Source: Planctomycetota bacterium (lineage in GTDB: Bacteria; Planctomycetota; UBA8742; JACQVU01). Taken from it: a stretch of 21,839 nt of DNA. The stretch covers positions 1 to 21,839 of the forward strand of contig JACQVU010000057.1 of the NCBI GenBank assembly GCA_016209585.1, given 5' to 3'. This document shows, in pieces, positions 1 through 8,030 of this stretch. The translations under genes were made by a program, and so were the position numbers. A model generated the notes under the pieces. That model searched no databases and was not told the origin of the DNA. It saw only the letters and a program-made list of their open reading frames with translations. Within the stretch, counting starts at the first letter, position 1. Each line of letters opens with the position of its first letter.

Positions 1-301
1 AGTATACATCGCAACAAATACCCTGCAAAGCGGAAACGCGGGGTAAAAAAAGAAAAAAAAGCGACGCAGTGCCTCAGCCGGCGCGTCAAACCGGCGAAAC
101 TCCAAGGGCGATTGGGGTAAACCCCCGCCGACCCCGACGGCAAGCCACCGGCGCCAACGGAGTTACGCACAGCGCAAGCGGCTCCGGCCGCGCGGGGCGT
201 TGACAGTCCCGAGTATTTCGTCTAACATCGCCACTCAAATGCCCGGCCCCAGAGACATCTCGCGCGAGAAGTCGGGATGAGGCCAGGAAGGAAGACGAAG
301 C
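1..301. other. Upstream non-coding region of the HerA-NurA operon
   Basis: I see no convincing gene here. The stretch holds two A-tracts near 46-61, a short GGGG-TAAA-CCCC hairpin at 114-125, the candidate promoter at 200-228 and the ribosome binding site AGGAAGGA at 285-292 for the first gene. Minus-strand open frames crossing this area are antisense shadows of the methylase gene. Whatever lies upstream is outside the window. Confidence 0.6.
200..228 (+). promoter_or_regulatory. Candidate sigma70-type promoter for the four-gene operon
   Basis: TTGACA at 200-205 is a perfect -35 box. It is followed by a 17-bp spacer and TAACAT at 223-228, which matches 4 of 6 positions of TATAAT. It lies about 74 bp before the GTG start at 302. 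It is the only well-formed promoter before the operon, and the next three genes follow with gaps of 1 bp, 15 bp and an overlap, so it probably drives all four. No operator-like repeat is obvious around it. Confidence 0.5.
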
Positions 302-3300
302 GTGAGCGTTGAGGTCGAAACCATCGCAGCAGAGCAGGCGCGGGGCGTCGCCGAGACGCTCCTCCGCATCGCCGGGCGAGGCGGGACCGAGGCGGATTTC
401 CGTCGCGAGGCGGCTCGGCTCTTCGAGGAGGCCGGCGCCCGTGCGGGCCTGACGATTGTTCCACGCGACGAGTTCTCCGTGGCGCGCGGGCGCGTGGACT
501 CGCTCTACAACCGTCTTATCCTGGAGTACAAACGCCCGGGCGTCATCCGGGAGACAAGCGAAGGTCGCACCAACCAAGAGATCATCGAGAAGCTCAAGGA
601 ATACATCACGGACGTAGCCAAACGCGAACGCCGCGAGGCGCAGCGTTTGGCGGGTGTCGTCACGGATGGGATCCATTACATCTTCGTTCGCCGCGTCGGC
701 GAGGGCTGGTCGGAACCCGAGCTGATGCCCGTCAATGCGGCAACGACGGAGCGGTTTCTGCGGCTGCTCTTTTCGCTTTCGTTTGGTGTCGCGCTCGTAC
801 CGGAGAACCTCGTCGAGGACTTCGGGCCGAAGACGCTGCGCGCCCAGCGGGCGGTCCGGGCACTCTACACCGCCCTGCATGGCAGCAAGCACCCGCTCGT
901 CCTCAAGCTCTTCGAGCAGTGGCGGCTCTTCTTCAGCGAGGCTACCGACTACAAGGAATGGGCGGAGCGCATCGAGAGCAAGGAGGAATTCCGCACGTTC
1001 GTGAACGGCATGGGGCTTGACCCGCGTTATTCCGAAGCGCCGAAGGTCTTCTTCGCCCTCCACACCTACTACGCGCTCCTCATCAAGCTCGTGGCGTCAA
1101 TGGCCGCGGCGAGGTTCGCCGGTGGAGCCTCGGCCCCCCTGGCCGGACTGGCCGGCAAGGAAGGCGAGAAGCTCAAGGAAGCGTTCGTCAACCTCGAACG
1201 CGGCGGACTCTTTCGCGAGTACGGCATCCGCAACTTCCTGGAAGGCGACTTCTTCGGCTGGTACCTGACGGCGTGGAACCACGACATCGAGGAGGCGGTC
1301 GGGAAACTGGTTCAGCGGCTGGCCGAGTACGATCCGGGCACACTGGAACTTGCCCCGGAGAACGCCCGCGACCTGCTCAAGAAACTGTACCACTATCTTC
1401 TGCCCCGCGAAATCCGGCACGACCTCGGCGAGTACTACACGCCGGACTGGCTCGCTGAGCGACTGATCATTCAAACGCTGGGCCAACGGGACTTGGGCGA
1501 TCCGACCAAGCGGGTGCTGGATCCCGCGTGTGGATCGGGAACTTTTCTCGTCATCCTCATCAAGCACGTCAAGGAGCGGATGGCCCGGCGCAAGTTGAAG
1601 CCTGCGGACGCCCTCGATGCCATCCTCCGCAACGTCGTCGGCTTCGACCTGAATCCCTTGGCGGTCATCGCGGCGCGGACCAACTACCTTCTCGCCTTGG
1701 GCGACCTTCTCAAGGCCCGGAAGGACGACATCGACATCCCGGTCTACCAGTCCGACTCCGTCCTGACCCCGTCGCGGGGGTCGGACCTCTTCACGGGTGG
1801 CGTCTACCCGCTCAAGACCGCGGTCGGCGAGTTCCGCGTCCCGGCGATCTTCGCGGAGCGGGAACGCATGGATGCCCTCGCCAACGTGCTCGACGAGTCC
1901 GTGGAATCCGGGGTGGGCAAGGATGCCTTTCTCCACCGCTTGCGGGATGCCGCCATGCTTCCGGCGAAGGAGATGGGTGAAGCGGAAAGCGATCTGGTAA
2001 AGCTGTTTCAACAGCTCAAGGAGCTCCACGATCAGGGGCTGAACGGCGTCTGGGCGCGGATCATCAAGAACGCCTTCGCGCCGCTCTTCATCGAGCCGTG
2101 CCACTACGTCGTCGGCAACCCGCCATGGGTCAACTGGGAAAGCCTGCCCGACGACTACCGCCAGCAAACCATTCCGCTGTGGCAGGGCTACGGCCTTTTC
2201 CCGCACGGCGGCATGGATACGATCCTCGGCAAGGGCAAGAAGGACATCGCCATGCTTATGACCTACGTCGCCGCGGACCGGTATCTGCGCGGTGGCGGCA
2301 GGCTCGGCTTTGTCCTGCCGCAGAACCTCTTCAAGACATCGGGCTCGGGTCAGGGATTTCGCCGGTTCAAACTGCCGGAGGACACGCCGTTCGGGCCGAT
2401 CATCGTCGAGGACATGGTGGAACTCAGCCCCTTCGAGGGCGCGACGAACCGCACGGCGGTCGCGGTCTTTCTCAAGGGCAAGGAAGTTCGCTACCCCGTG
2501 TCATACCAGTATTGGAAGAAGCGCGGAACGGGCCGGGGCAGCGCCATCGGGTTCGATACACCCTATGAGGAGGTCACGGCGGAGAAGATCACTTTCCGAT
2601 CATGGTACGCCGAGCCGGTGAATAGGAAGGATTCGACTTCCGCATGGATTACCGGGAGGCGAAAGGCGCTGAAGGCGTTGCACAACGTGTTAGGGAAGTC
2701 CCCCTACGAAGCCCATGCGGGTTCATTCACCGGCGGGGCCAACGGCATCTATTGGGTGGAGATTGTAGGCGAACGTCCCGGTGGCCTTTCTATCGTCGCC
2801 AACATCACGGAAGGGGCGAAGAAAATCATCCCGAGCACTCAGGCGGCGGTGGAAACCGACCTCCTGTACCCGTTGCTTCGGGGTAGGGATGTCACGCGCT
2901 GGGGGGCGGCTCCATCAGCGCATATCCTGATGGCGCAGGATCCGGAGACGCGGCGCGGTATTGCTGTAGACACGATGGAGAAGAAATATCCCAAGGCGCA
3001 CTCCTACCTTGCCAAGTTCGAGAAGATACTCAAGACACGGGCAGCCTTTCGGCGCTACTTCAAGGATACCGACCCCTACTGGTCGATGTTCAACATCAGC
3101 CCGTTTACGTTCGCGCCTTGGAAAGTTGTCTGGCGGGAAGTTGCCAATGAGATTGACGCCGCCGTAATTGGCAAGGCCGCATCTGGTGACGAACGGAAAC
3201 CCGTGGTGCCAGACCACACCAACATTCTCGTAGAATGTGCCACGGCAGAGGAAGCGCACTTTTTCTGCGCCGCCATCAACTCCTCTCCGGCCCGGTTGGC

Positions 3301-3553
3301 TATCCGCAATTACATCGTTCTCCACCCAGACCCGCACGTGCTGAACAATATCAGCGTCCCCCAATTCTCCAAGTCAAACCGGACACATGCCCGCCTCGCG
3401 GAATTATCCGAGGCCGCCCACAAGGCCGCCGCGAAAGGTGAGACCGCCGCGGTCAAGAAACTTGAGGAGGCGATTGATCTCGCGTCTGCCAAGTTGTGGA
3501 GCCTTTCGGACGACGATCTGGCCGAGATCAAGCGCTCGCTGGAGGAGGCTTGA
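302..3553 (+). CDS. Eco57I/type IIG-like N6-adenine DNA methylase with N-terminal nuclease domain
   Basis: This 1083-aa protein probably both methylates adenine and cuts DNA. The N-terminal region (about 1-150) has a PD-(D/E)XK-like signature: D66, then E75-Y-K77 in ILEYKRPG, as in type I and IIG nuclease domains. A helical region of unclear role follows. The methylase core has motif I VLDPACGSG at 405-413 (SAM binding) and catalytic motif IV NPPW at 606-609, typical of N6-adenine enzymes. The remaining 470 residues should hold the target recognition domain and a helical tail. The start is GTG 302, preceded by AGGAAGGA with 9-nt spacing. Stop TGA 3551-3553 lies 1 bp from the next gene. Length and order fit type IIG fusion enzymes, but the NurA and HerA partners are not normal for type IIG. 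The role as the modification arm of a multi-gene restriction system is inferred. Confidence 0.85.
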   Translation: MSVEVETIAAEQARGVAETLLRIAGRGGTEADFRREAARLFEEAGARAGLTIVPRDEFSVARGRVDSLYNRLILEYKRPGVIRETSEGRTNQEIIEKLKEYITDVAKRERREAQRLAGVVTDGIHYIFVRRVGEGWSEPELMPVNAATTERFLRLLFSLSFGVALVPENLVEDFGPKTLRAQRAVRALYTALHGSKHPLVLKLFEQWRLFFSEATDYKEWAERIESKEEFRTFVNGMGLDPRYSEAPKVFFALHTYYALLIKLVASMAAARFAGGASAPLAGLAGKEGEKLKEAFVNLERGGLFREYGIRNFLEGDFFGWYLTAWNHDIEEAVGKLVQRLAEYDPGTLELAPENARDLLKKLYHYLLPREIRHDLGEYYTPDWLAERLIIQTLGQRDLGDPTKRVLDPACGSGTFLVILIKHVKERMARRKLKPADALDAILRNVVGFDLNPLAVIAARTNYLLALGDLLKARKDDIDIPVYQSDSVLTPSRGSDLFTGGVYPLKTAVGEFRVPAIFAERERMDALANVLDESVESGVGKDAFLHRLRDAAMLPAKEMGEAESDLVKLFQQLKELHDQGLNGVWARIIKNAFAPLFIEPCHYVVGNPPWVNWESLPDDYRQQTIPLWQGYGLFPHGGMDTILGKGKKDIAMLMTYVAADRYLRGGGRLGFVLPQNLFKTSGSGQGFRRFKLPEDTPFGPIIVEDMVELSPFEGATNRTAVAVFLKGKEVRYPVSYQYWKKRGTGRGSAIGFDTPYEEVTAEKITFRSWYAEPVNRKDSTSAWITGRRKALKALHNVLGKSPYEAHAGSFTGGANGIYWVEIVGERPGGLSIVANITEGAKKIIPSTQAAVETDLLYPLLRGRDVTRWGAAPSAHILMAQDPETRRGIAVDTMEKKYPKAHSYLAKFEKILKTRAAFRRYFKDTDPYWSMFNISPFTFAPWKVVWREVANEIDAAVIGKAASGDERKPVVPDHTNILVECATAEEAHFFCAAINSSPARLAIRNYIVLHPDPHVLNNISVPQFSKSNRTHARLAELSEAAHKAAAKGETAAVKKLEEAIDLASAKLWSLSDDDLAEIKRSLEEA

Positions 3554-3554
3554 T

Positions 3555-4685
3555 ATGGGGAACCCGTTTGCCGGCCTCCGGCCCGCGCTCGAGTACATCG
3601 CCCAGGAAGCCAAAGTGCTCCCGGCCACGGGCCAGGCGATGGAAGACCTCATGCGGCCGGATCACGCCGAGATCATTGACCGCCTGCGCAGCGGTGACGA
3701 CAAGGCGCTGGACGTGCTCCTGGAGGCGCCCAATCGCAAGCCCTACGTGGAGCTGCGGGAGATTCATCGCACCGAAAGGCATCCGCTGCGCTACTTCCTC
3801 GACGGCTCGGCCACCACCTTCTTCCTCGGCGACGCCGTGGAAGGCAGCCGTCGGACGCCCATCCACGCGGCGCAGGTGGGCGCGGCGGCGGTCTTCCGCG
3901 AGGACAACGGGCGGGTCAAGGTCGCCAAGTCCATCCACCGCATCGTTCTGATGCTGGATAAGAAGGCCGTCTCGTTCGGCGACCAGGTCGAGGAATTGGT
4001 CGCAAAGGCGGGGCCTCGCTTCGGGTTCCATGACGCGATGGAGAAGGACGGAGAGACCGAACTGTCGTCTCCCGGAAAGGAGCCGCGCTCGCGGGCCGCC
4101 CACAAAGCCCACCACATCATGGCGGGCGAGGAGGAGAAGATTGGACGTGAGCTGCCGCGCGAAGAGGGCCAGTGGCTTGTCCTGGACGGGAGCCTGGGGA
4201 AGGACTTGCATTCCTGGCGCGATGTGCGCGGATTCCTCGGCGTTACGAAGTCTTTCTCCCGTGAGCCGCTCTTCAAACTGCCGGGCGCGCGGGGCGGCCA
4301 GACGGTCAACCTCTACGGGCTTCTCTCGGGGCTTCCCTTCTCGGCGCGGACTTGCGCCTTCTCCGCCCGGTCGGGCAAAGTGGCGGTCTGGTACGCGCGG
4401 CTGCGGGAGCAGAAGCAGCTCGACTACCCCCTCATGGGCGTCGTGAAAGTTGAGTTCCCGAATCCGACGGGCGAGGCCGTGCCGTCGGACCTCATTGACG
4501 AGATATCCGGGGCCTTGGTGGCGGAGCGCCAGGTTTCGCCGCATGGGAAGGACATCCGCTGGCACGCCCATGTTTACGCCATCTACCTGGCCGAGCAGGC
4601 CGTGAAGAACGGCTTTGTCTCACACGAGGCGCTCAAAGCGGGATTGAAGTGGCCGAGTCAGGCTTCCGGAGCCATGATTCGCTGA
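3555..4685 (+). CDS. NurA-like nuclease partner of HerA
   Basis: This 376-aa protein is assigned to the NurA fold on weak sequence motifs plus strong context. NurA is a 5'-to-3' exonuclease and endonuclease that works with the hexameric HerA translocase. Visible features are an FLDGS motif with D83-G-S near the start of the domain, a second LDGSLG with D211, and a C-terminal WHAHVYAIYLAEQ stretch with H337 and H339. These match the order of the acidic and histidine metal ligands in NurA proteins. ATG 3555 was chosen because GGAGGAGG (3541-3548) sits 6 nt upstream and the previous stop is 1 bp away; a longer frame reaching back to 3387 overlaps the methylase and is rejected. The HerA-like gene follows directly. 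Without the HerA neighbour I would call it only hypothetical. Confidence 0.7.
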   Translation: MGNPFAGLRPALEYIAQEAKVLPATGQAMEDLMRPDHAEIIDRLRSGDDKALDVLLEAPNRKPYVELREIHRTERHPLRYFLDGSATTFFLGDAVEGSRRTPIHAAQVGAAAVFREDNGRVKVAKSIHRIVLMLDKKAVSFGDQVEELVAKAGPRFGFHDAMEKDGETELSSPGKEPRSRAAHKAHHIMAGEEEKIGRELPREEGQWLVLDGSLGKDLHSWRDVRGFLGVTKSFSREPLFKLPGARGGQTVNLYGLLSGLPFSARTCAFSARSGKVAVWYARLREQKQLDYPLMGVVKVEFPNPTGEAVPSDLIDEISGALVAERQVSPHGKDIRWHAHVYAIYLAEQAVKNGFVSHEALKAGLKWPSQASGAMIR

Positions 4686-4700
4686 AGGAGGCGCATTCAC

Positions 4701-6422
4701 GTGGCGGATAAAAAGCAGGGCGATCCGAAGCAGGAAGATCGCCAGGTCATCGGAAAGGCTTCGGCGACCGAACGGGATCCGAACTCCTCGGAGAAGTTTT
4801 CCTTTTGGCTCGCCGCTGACGGTATCGTCAACCCATTCGACATCGTCGAAGCGGAGCAGATGGGAAGTACGCGCACGTTCGGACTGGTGACGAACGTCAA
4901 GCAGATCACGGATGCGCCGTCTCACCTGTCCAACTACATCTCGAGCGACTTCGGGAGCACGGCGGCGACGCCTCAAACGCCGCGCCAGGGAGCGAACGTC
5001 GCTGAGGTGAATGTTCTCGCCAACGCGGATCCCTCGGGCGAGTACCCGATGGGGATTTACATGCCGGTCCAGAGTGACGCGGCGGTTCGTTTCTCGAACG
5101 AGGAAGGCATCCACGTCGCGCTCGGCATCGACAAGATGCCCGAAAAGAACCGTATCCCGGCGGGTCTGATCCGCATGTCGAATGGAACGCGCGCCCGCGT
5201 CTATTTGGACTCGAGGTACCTTCTCGGCCCGGAGGGGGCTCACGTCAACATCGCCGGCATCTCCGGCCTGGCCACGAAGACCTCCTACGCCATGTTCCTG
5301 ATCCAGTCCATTCTCCAGACGGTTGGCTCGAAGGATATCGCCGTCATCGTGCTCAACGTGAAGCAAAACGATCTCCTGGTCATCGACCAGCCGCGGAAAG
5401 GGATGAAGCCGGAGGAACATGACCTCTGGGATGAACTGGGCGTGAGGCCCCAGCCGTTCGAGAACGTGCGCTACCTCCTGCCGTGGGGCAAGGACACGCA
5501 GACCACCGGCCTGCCGAACTGCTTCGGGGAACCACCGGATCAATTCCAGACCTATGCCTACGCGCTGGAGGATGTCGTAGGAAATCGCGTGACCCCTGGT
5601 CCGGGCCTCGGGCTTCTGATTCGCGTTCCAGACCCGTGGGACACGCTCGGGGCGCTCATCGGGGAGATCCACCACGGCGTTTCGAACCAGGAACCGAAGT
5701 GGAGGAACGTCGGGACCTGGGACGACCTGCTGAACGGATCGCCGCTCATGGACAAAGGCATACCGCAGTCGGTTGGAGAGGTCCGTGCCTCCTCCGTTGG
5801 ACGTTTCGTGCGGGTGCTTCGCCGGGTGGTCCGCAACCGGCAGTCTGGGGTCTTCGTGCAGCAGCGTGCGGCGCGCCGCGCGGCCAATCTGGGCGAGGAG
5901 ATCCGCCGGATTCAGGGCGGCCAGATGGTGGTCGTGGACATCGCCAAGCTGACGGATGAGGAGCGCGCGCTCGTCTTCGGCCACATCATTCAGGAGGTCT
6001 ACGGCATGTACGCCGAGGCCACCGTGGACGAGCAGAAAGACCTGCCCAGGAAGGTCATCATTTTCGTGGACGAGCTCAACAAATACGCCCCCGGCAAGCG
6101 CGGCGAGGGCGAATCGTCCATCCTGGAGTATGTGCTGGACATCGCGGCGCGCGGGCGCTCCCTTGGGGTCGTGCTCATTTCGGCGGAGCAGTTCATGAGC
6201 GAGGTTCATGGGCAGGTGGTCGGCAACTGCGCGACCAAGGTCATCGGGAGGAGCGACTCCTCGGAGCTTGCGGACTCGGCCTACCGGTTCATCTCTCCGG
6301 ACCTGAAGTCTCACCTGACGCGGCTCGACAAGGGAGAACTGCTCCTCTCCCACCCGATCTACCGGCAGCCGGTGAAGATCGAGTTTCCGCGCCCGGCGTA
6401 TCAGTCGATTGGCCACCAGTGA
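4701..6422 (+). CDS. HerA-like hexameric DNA translocase ATPase
   Basis: This 573-aa protein belongs to the HerA/FtsK superfamily of ring ATPases that pump DNA. The N-terminus (about 35-85) looks like the HAS beta-barrel of HerA. The P-loop region reads GISGLATKTS at 186-195: the lysine-threonine pair is kept, but the usual glycine before lysine is Thr192. Walker B is IIFVDELN with D457-E458. It is followed by the sensor-like VLISAEQ, an IGRSDSSEL segment that may carry the arginine finger, and a HerA-type C-terminus with LLSHPIYRQPVKIEFPRP. The start is GTG 4701 with AAGGAGG 8-9 nt upstream. The partner nuclease is the gene before; the methylase after it overlaps the stop codon. HerA-NurA pairs do end resection in archaea; here the two flanking methylases suggest a restriction-type role. 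Confidence 0.85.
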   Translation: MADKKQGDPKQEDRQVIGKASATERDPNSSEKFSFWLAADGIVNPFDIVEAEQMGSTRTFGLVTNVKQITDAPSHLSNYISSDFGSTAATPQTPRQGANVAEVNVLANADPSGEYPMGIYMPVQSDAAVRFSNEEGIHVALGIDKMPEKNRIPAGLIRMSNGTRARVYLDSRYLLGPEGAHVNIAGISGLATKTSYAMFLIQSILQTVGSKDIAVIVLNVKQNDLLVIDQPRKGMKPEEHDLWDELGVRPQPFENVRYLLPWGKDTQTTGLPNCFGEPPDQFQTYAYALEDVVGNRVTPGPGLGLLIRVPDPWDTLGALIGEIHHGVSNQEPKWRNVGTWDDLLNGSPLMDKGIPQSVGEVRASSVGRFVRVLRRVVRNRQSGVFVQQRAARRAANLGEEIRRIQGGQMVVVDIAKLTDEERALVFGHIIQEVYGMYAEATVDEQKDLPRKVIIFVDELNKYAPGKRGEGESSILEYVLDIAARGRSLGVVLISAEQFMSEVHGQVVGNCATKVIGRSDSSELADSAYRFISPDLKSHLTRLDKGELLLSHPIYRQPVKIEFPRPAYQSIGHQ

Positions 6423-7666
6423 GATCGTCGTCGGACATGGTTCGCTTCGCGGTTGAAGAACGGAAGGAGTGGCGATGGTGGGTGACACCGAAGCCCCTGG
6501 CCGGGAAACCCGTCCACCGGTGGTACGTCTTTCCGCACAGCTTCACGAGCGATCTCGTTCATGCTCTCATCGACGAGTGGGGCCTCACGTCGAAGGACCG
6601 CATTCTCGACCCGTTCGCCGGCGCCGGCACTACTTTACTGGCGGCAAAAGAGAAGGGGATCCCGGCGACGGGTTACGACCTGTCTCCGCTCGCGGTGTTC
6701 GTAACGCGGGTGAAAATCGCCAACTACAAGGGATCCCATCTCAAAGACCTGTGGTCTCGTCTCCGTCGCGGAATCCATCCCGCGCGTTGGACCGGGGCCG
6801 CCAAGGCCTATCCCGACCTGGTACGCGCGGCGCTTCCTGGAAAGATGTTAGCGGCCTTCGAGGCGCTGGATCGCGACATCGCAGGTCTCGACGCGACGAG
6901 AACGGAGCGCGGCTTCTTCCGGCTCGCCTTGCTCGCCACGATACCTGAATACAGCCGGGCCGTGGCCGAAGGCGGCTGGCTCCGATGGGTTGATCGCCGC
7001 AGGACCACCGTGACTCTCTTGGCGGATTTGACCGAGAAAGTCCACCGGATGTTGGCGGATATTGAAGAGTCGCCTGGGCGTGATGAGGGGGCTTGGCGGG
7101 TTCAGGCGGGTGACGCTAGGTCGCTACCGGATACCGCGCCTTCCTACTCCGCGGTAATAACGTCGCCGCCCTACCCGAACCGCCACGACTACACCCGCGT
7201 CTTCGGCGTCGAACTCATGTTCGGCTTCCTCAATTGGGAGCAGACCCGCCGGCTCCGCCACCAGAGCTTTCACTCCCACCCGGAGGCGCGTCCGGTGCGT
7301 CCCGACACCAATGGGTACGTTCGACCCCATCGCCTCGCCCGGGCGGTAGCCCAGATCCGGCGAAAGGAGCAAGATCCTCGCGTGAAGGAAATGATCGAGG
7401 GGTACTTCCTCGACCTCCACCTGGTTCTGCGAGAGGTCCGCCGCGTCTGCAAGCGTGGGGCACGTATCGCGTTCGTCGTGGGCAATGCCCAGTACAGGGG
7501 TGTTCCGATTGCCGTGGACGAGCTCACCGCGGAAGTAGGCGAACAGGCCGGCCTCAAGTGCGAGAAGATGCTGGTCGCGCGGTATCGCGGCAACAGCGCC
7601 CAGCAAATGGGTAAGTATGGCCGGAATCCATCACGCGAGAGCGTGATAGTGTTTCGGAGGCCATAG
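6419..7666 (+). CDS. DNA methylase with SPPY motif (predicted N4-cytosine or N6-adenine)
   Basis: This 415-aa methylase closes the operon. Motif I DPFAGAGTT begins at D64 and the following GYDLSP is the SAM-contacting acidic loop. Catalytic motif IV is S249-P-P-Y252, followed by PNRHDYTRVFGVEL. SPPY is most common in N4-cytosine methylases. Motif I comes before motif IV, unlike the SPPY enzyme at 16794, where the order is reversed. The region between (about 100-230) is helical and may help in target recognition. Start GTG 6419 overlaps the TGA of the HerA gene (GTGA), suggesting coupled translation; ATG 6437 is an alternative that loses six residues. A 7-bp hairpin with GAGA loop lies at 7630-7647 inside the 3' end. 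It probably modifies a different site from the first methylase, so host DNA would carry two marks. That is inference. Confidence 0.82.
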   Translation: MRSSSDMVRFAVEERKEWRWWVTPKPLAGKPVHRWYVFPHSFTSDLVHALIDEWGLTSKDRILDPFAGAGTTLLAAKEKGIPATGYDLSPLAVFVTRVKIANYKGSHLKDLWSRLRRGIHPARWTGAAKAYPDLVRAALPGKMLAAFEALDRDIAGLDATRTERGFFRLALLATIPEYSRAVAEGGWLRWVDRRRTTVTLLADLTEKVHRMLADIEESPGRDEGAWRVQAGDARSLPDTAPSYSAVITSPPYPNRHDYTRVFGVELMFGFLNWEQTRRLRHQSFHSHPEARPVRPDTNGYVRPHRLARAVAQIRRKEQDPRVKEMIEGYFLDLHLVLREVRRVCKRGARIAFVVGNAQYRGVPIAVDELTAEVGEQAGLKCEKMLVARYRGNSAQQMGKYGRNPSRESVIVFRRP

Positions 7667-7727
7667 AACCGATGGAGACCACGGACAAGATCGTCGATGT
7701 CCGCGCGCGCCACAGCGTCCTCCAAGG

Positions 7728-7868
7728 GCCGGGGGTTGGAGCGACCGGTCCGCCAAGAGAGAGAGGAGAACGTGAGAACGTGGGGATGGGGCAGGCACCA
7801 TCGTACGCTCACACGTTCTCCCGTTCCCCCGTTGTCGCTTCCCGCGCCCCTGTCCTCCAACCCCCGGC
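7728..7868. repeat. Nested palindromic intergenic element, copy 1
   Basis: The outer arms are a perfect 14-bp inverted repeat, GCCGGGGGTTGGAG (7728-7741) and its complement (7855-7868). Inside, each 24 or so bp from the arms, lies an imperfect palindrome (7766-7830) built from GAGAACGTG-type half sites on the left and CACGTTCTCCCGTTCCCCC on the right. The same inner core recurs at 21544-21600 with unrelated outer arms. The structure suggests a REP-like or MITE-like element, or a folded transcript. Confidence 0.55.
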
Positions 7869-7942
7869 TCTGGTTCCGGCTACGTCTCGCAAGCACGGGC
7901 GTGCGTCCGGGAGACAATCTCGCGCGCGCGCGCGGGTCCGTC

Positions 7943-7971
7943 TTGACAGCGGTAAACGGCGCTGGTAGCGT
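7943..7971 (+). promoter_or_regulatory. Candidate promoter for the S55 peptidase gene
   Basis: TTGACA at 7943-7948 is a perfect -35 box. A 17-bp spacer leads to TAGCGT at 7966-7971, a weak -10 (3 of 6). It is 60 bp before the ATG at 8031. The propeller gene follows 12 bp after the peptidase gene, so both may be transcribed from here. Confidence 0.4.
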
Positions 7972-8030
7972 CCCTTCCTTCCGCACCGGATCGGCTGGTC
8001 TTCTCTCACCCGCGGACAACGGAGGCGCGC

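Larger units (their letters stand above)
7667..8030. other. Spacer between defence operon and S55 peptidase gene
   Basis: This 364-bp stretch has no gene I can support. It contains the nested palindromic element (7728-7868), a CG dinucleotide run of seven units (7921-7934) and a candidate promoter (7943-7971). The open frames in it have GC-rich composition but no recognisable protein features. Confidence 0.6.

Noticed and set aside
86..1063. 325-aa minus-strand open frame at the start of the window
   Set aside because: It is antisense to the well-supported methylase fusion gene and has no recognisable domain; long antisense frames are common in GC-rich coding DNA.
4620..6488. 622-aa minus-strand open frame
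   Set aside because: It is a mirror of the HerA-like gene, whose motifs and ribosome site are clear. Its sequence is arginine/leucine/valine-rich without domains.
7630..7647. Hairpin ATCACGC-GAGA-GCGTGAT as a terminator
   Set aside because: It lies inside the 3' coding end of the methylase and no T-run follows, so an intrinsic terminator is not supported.
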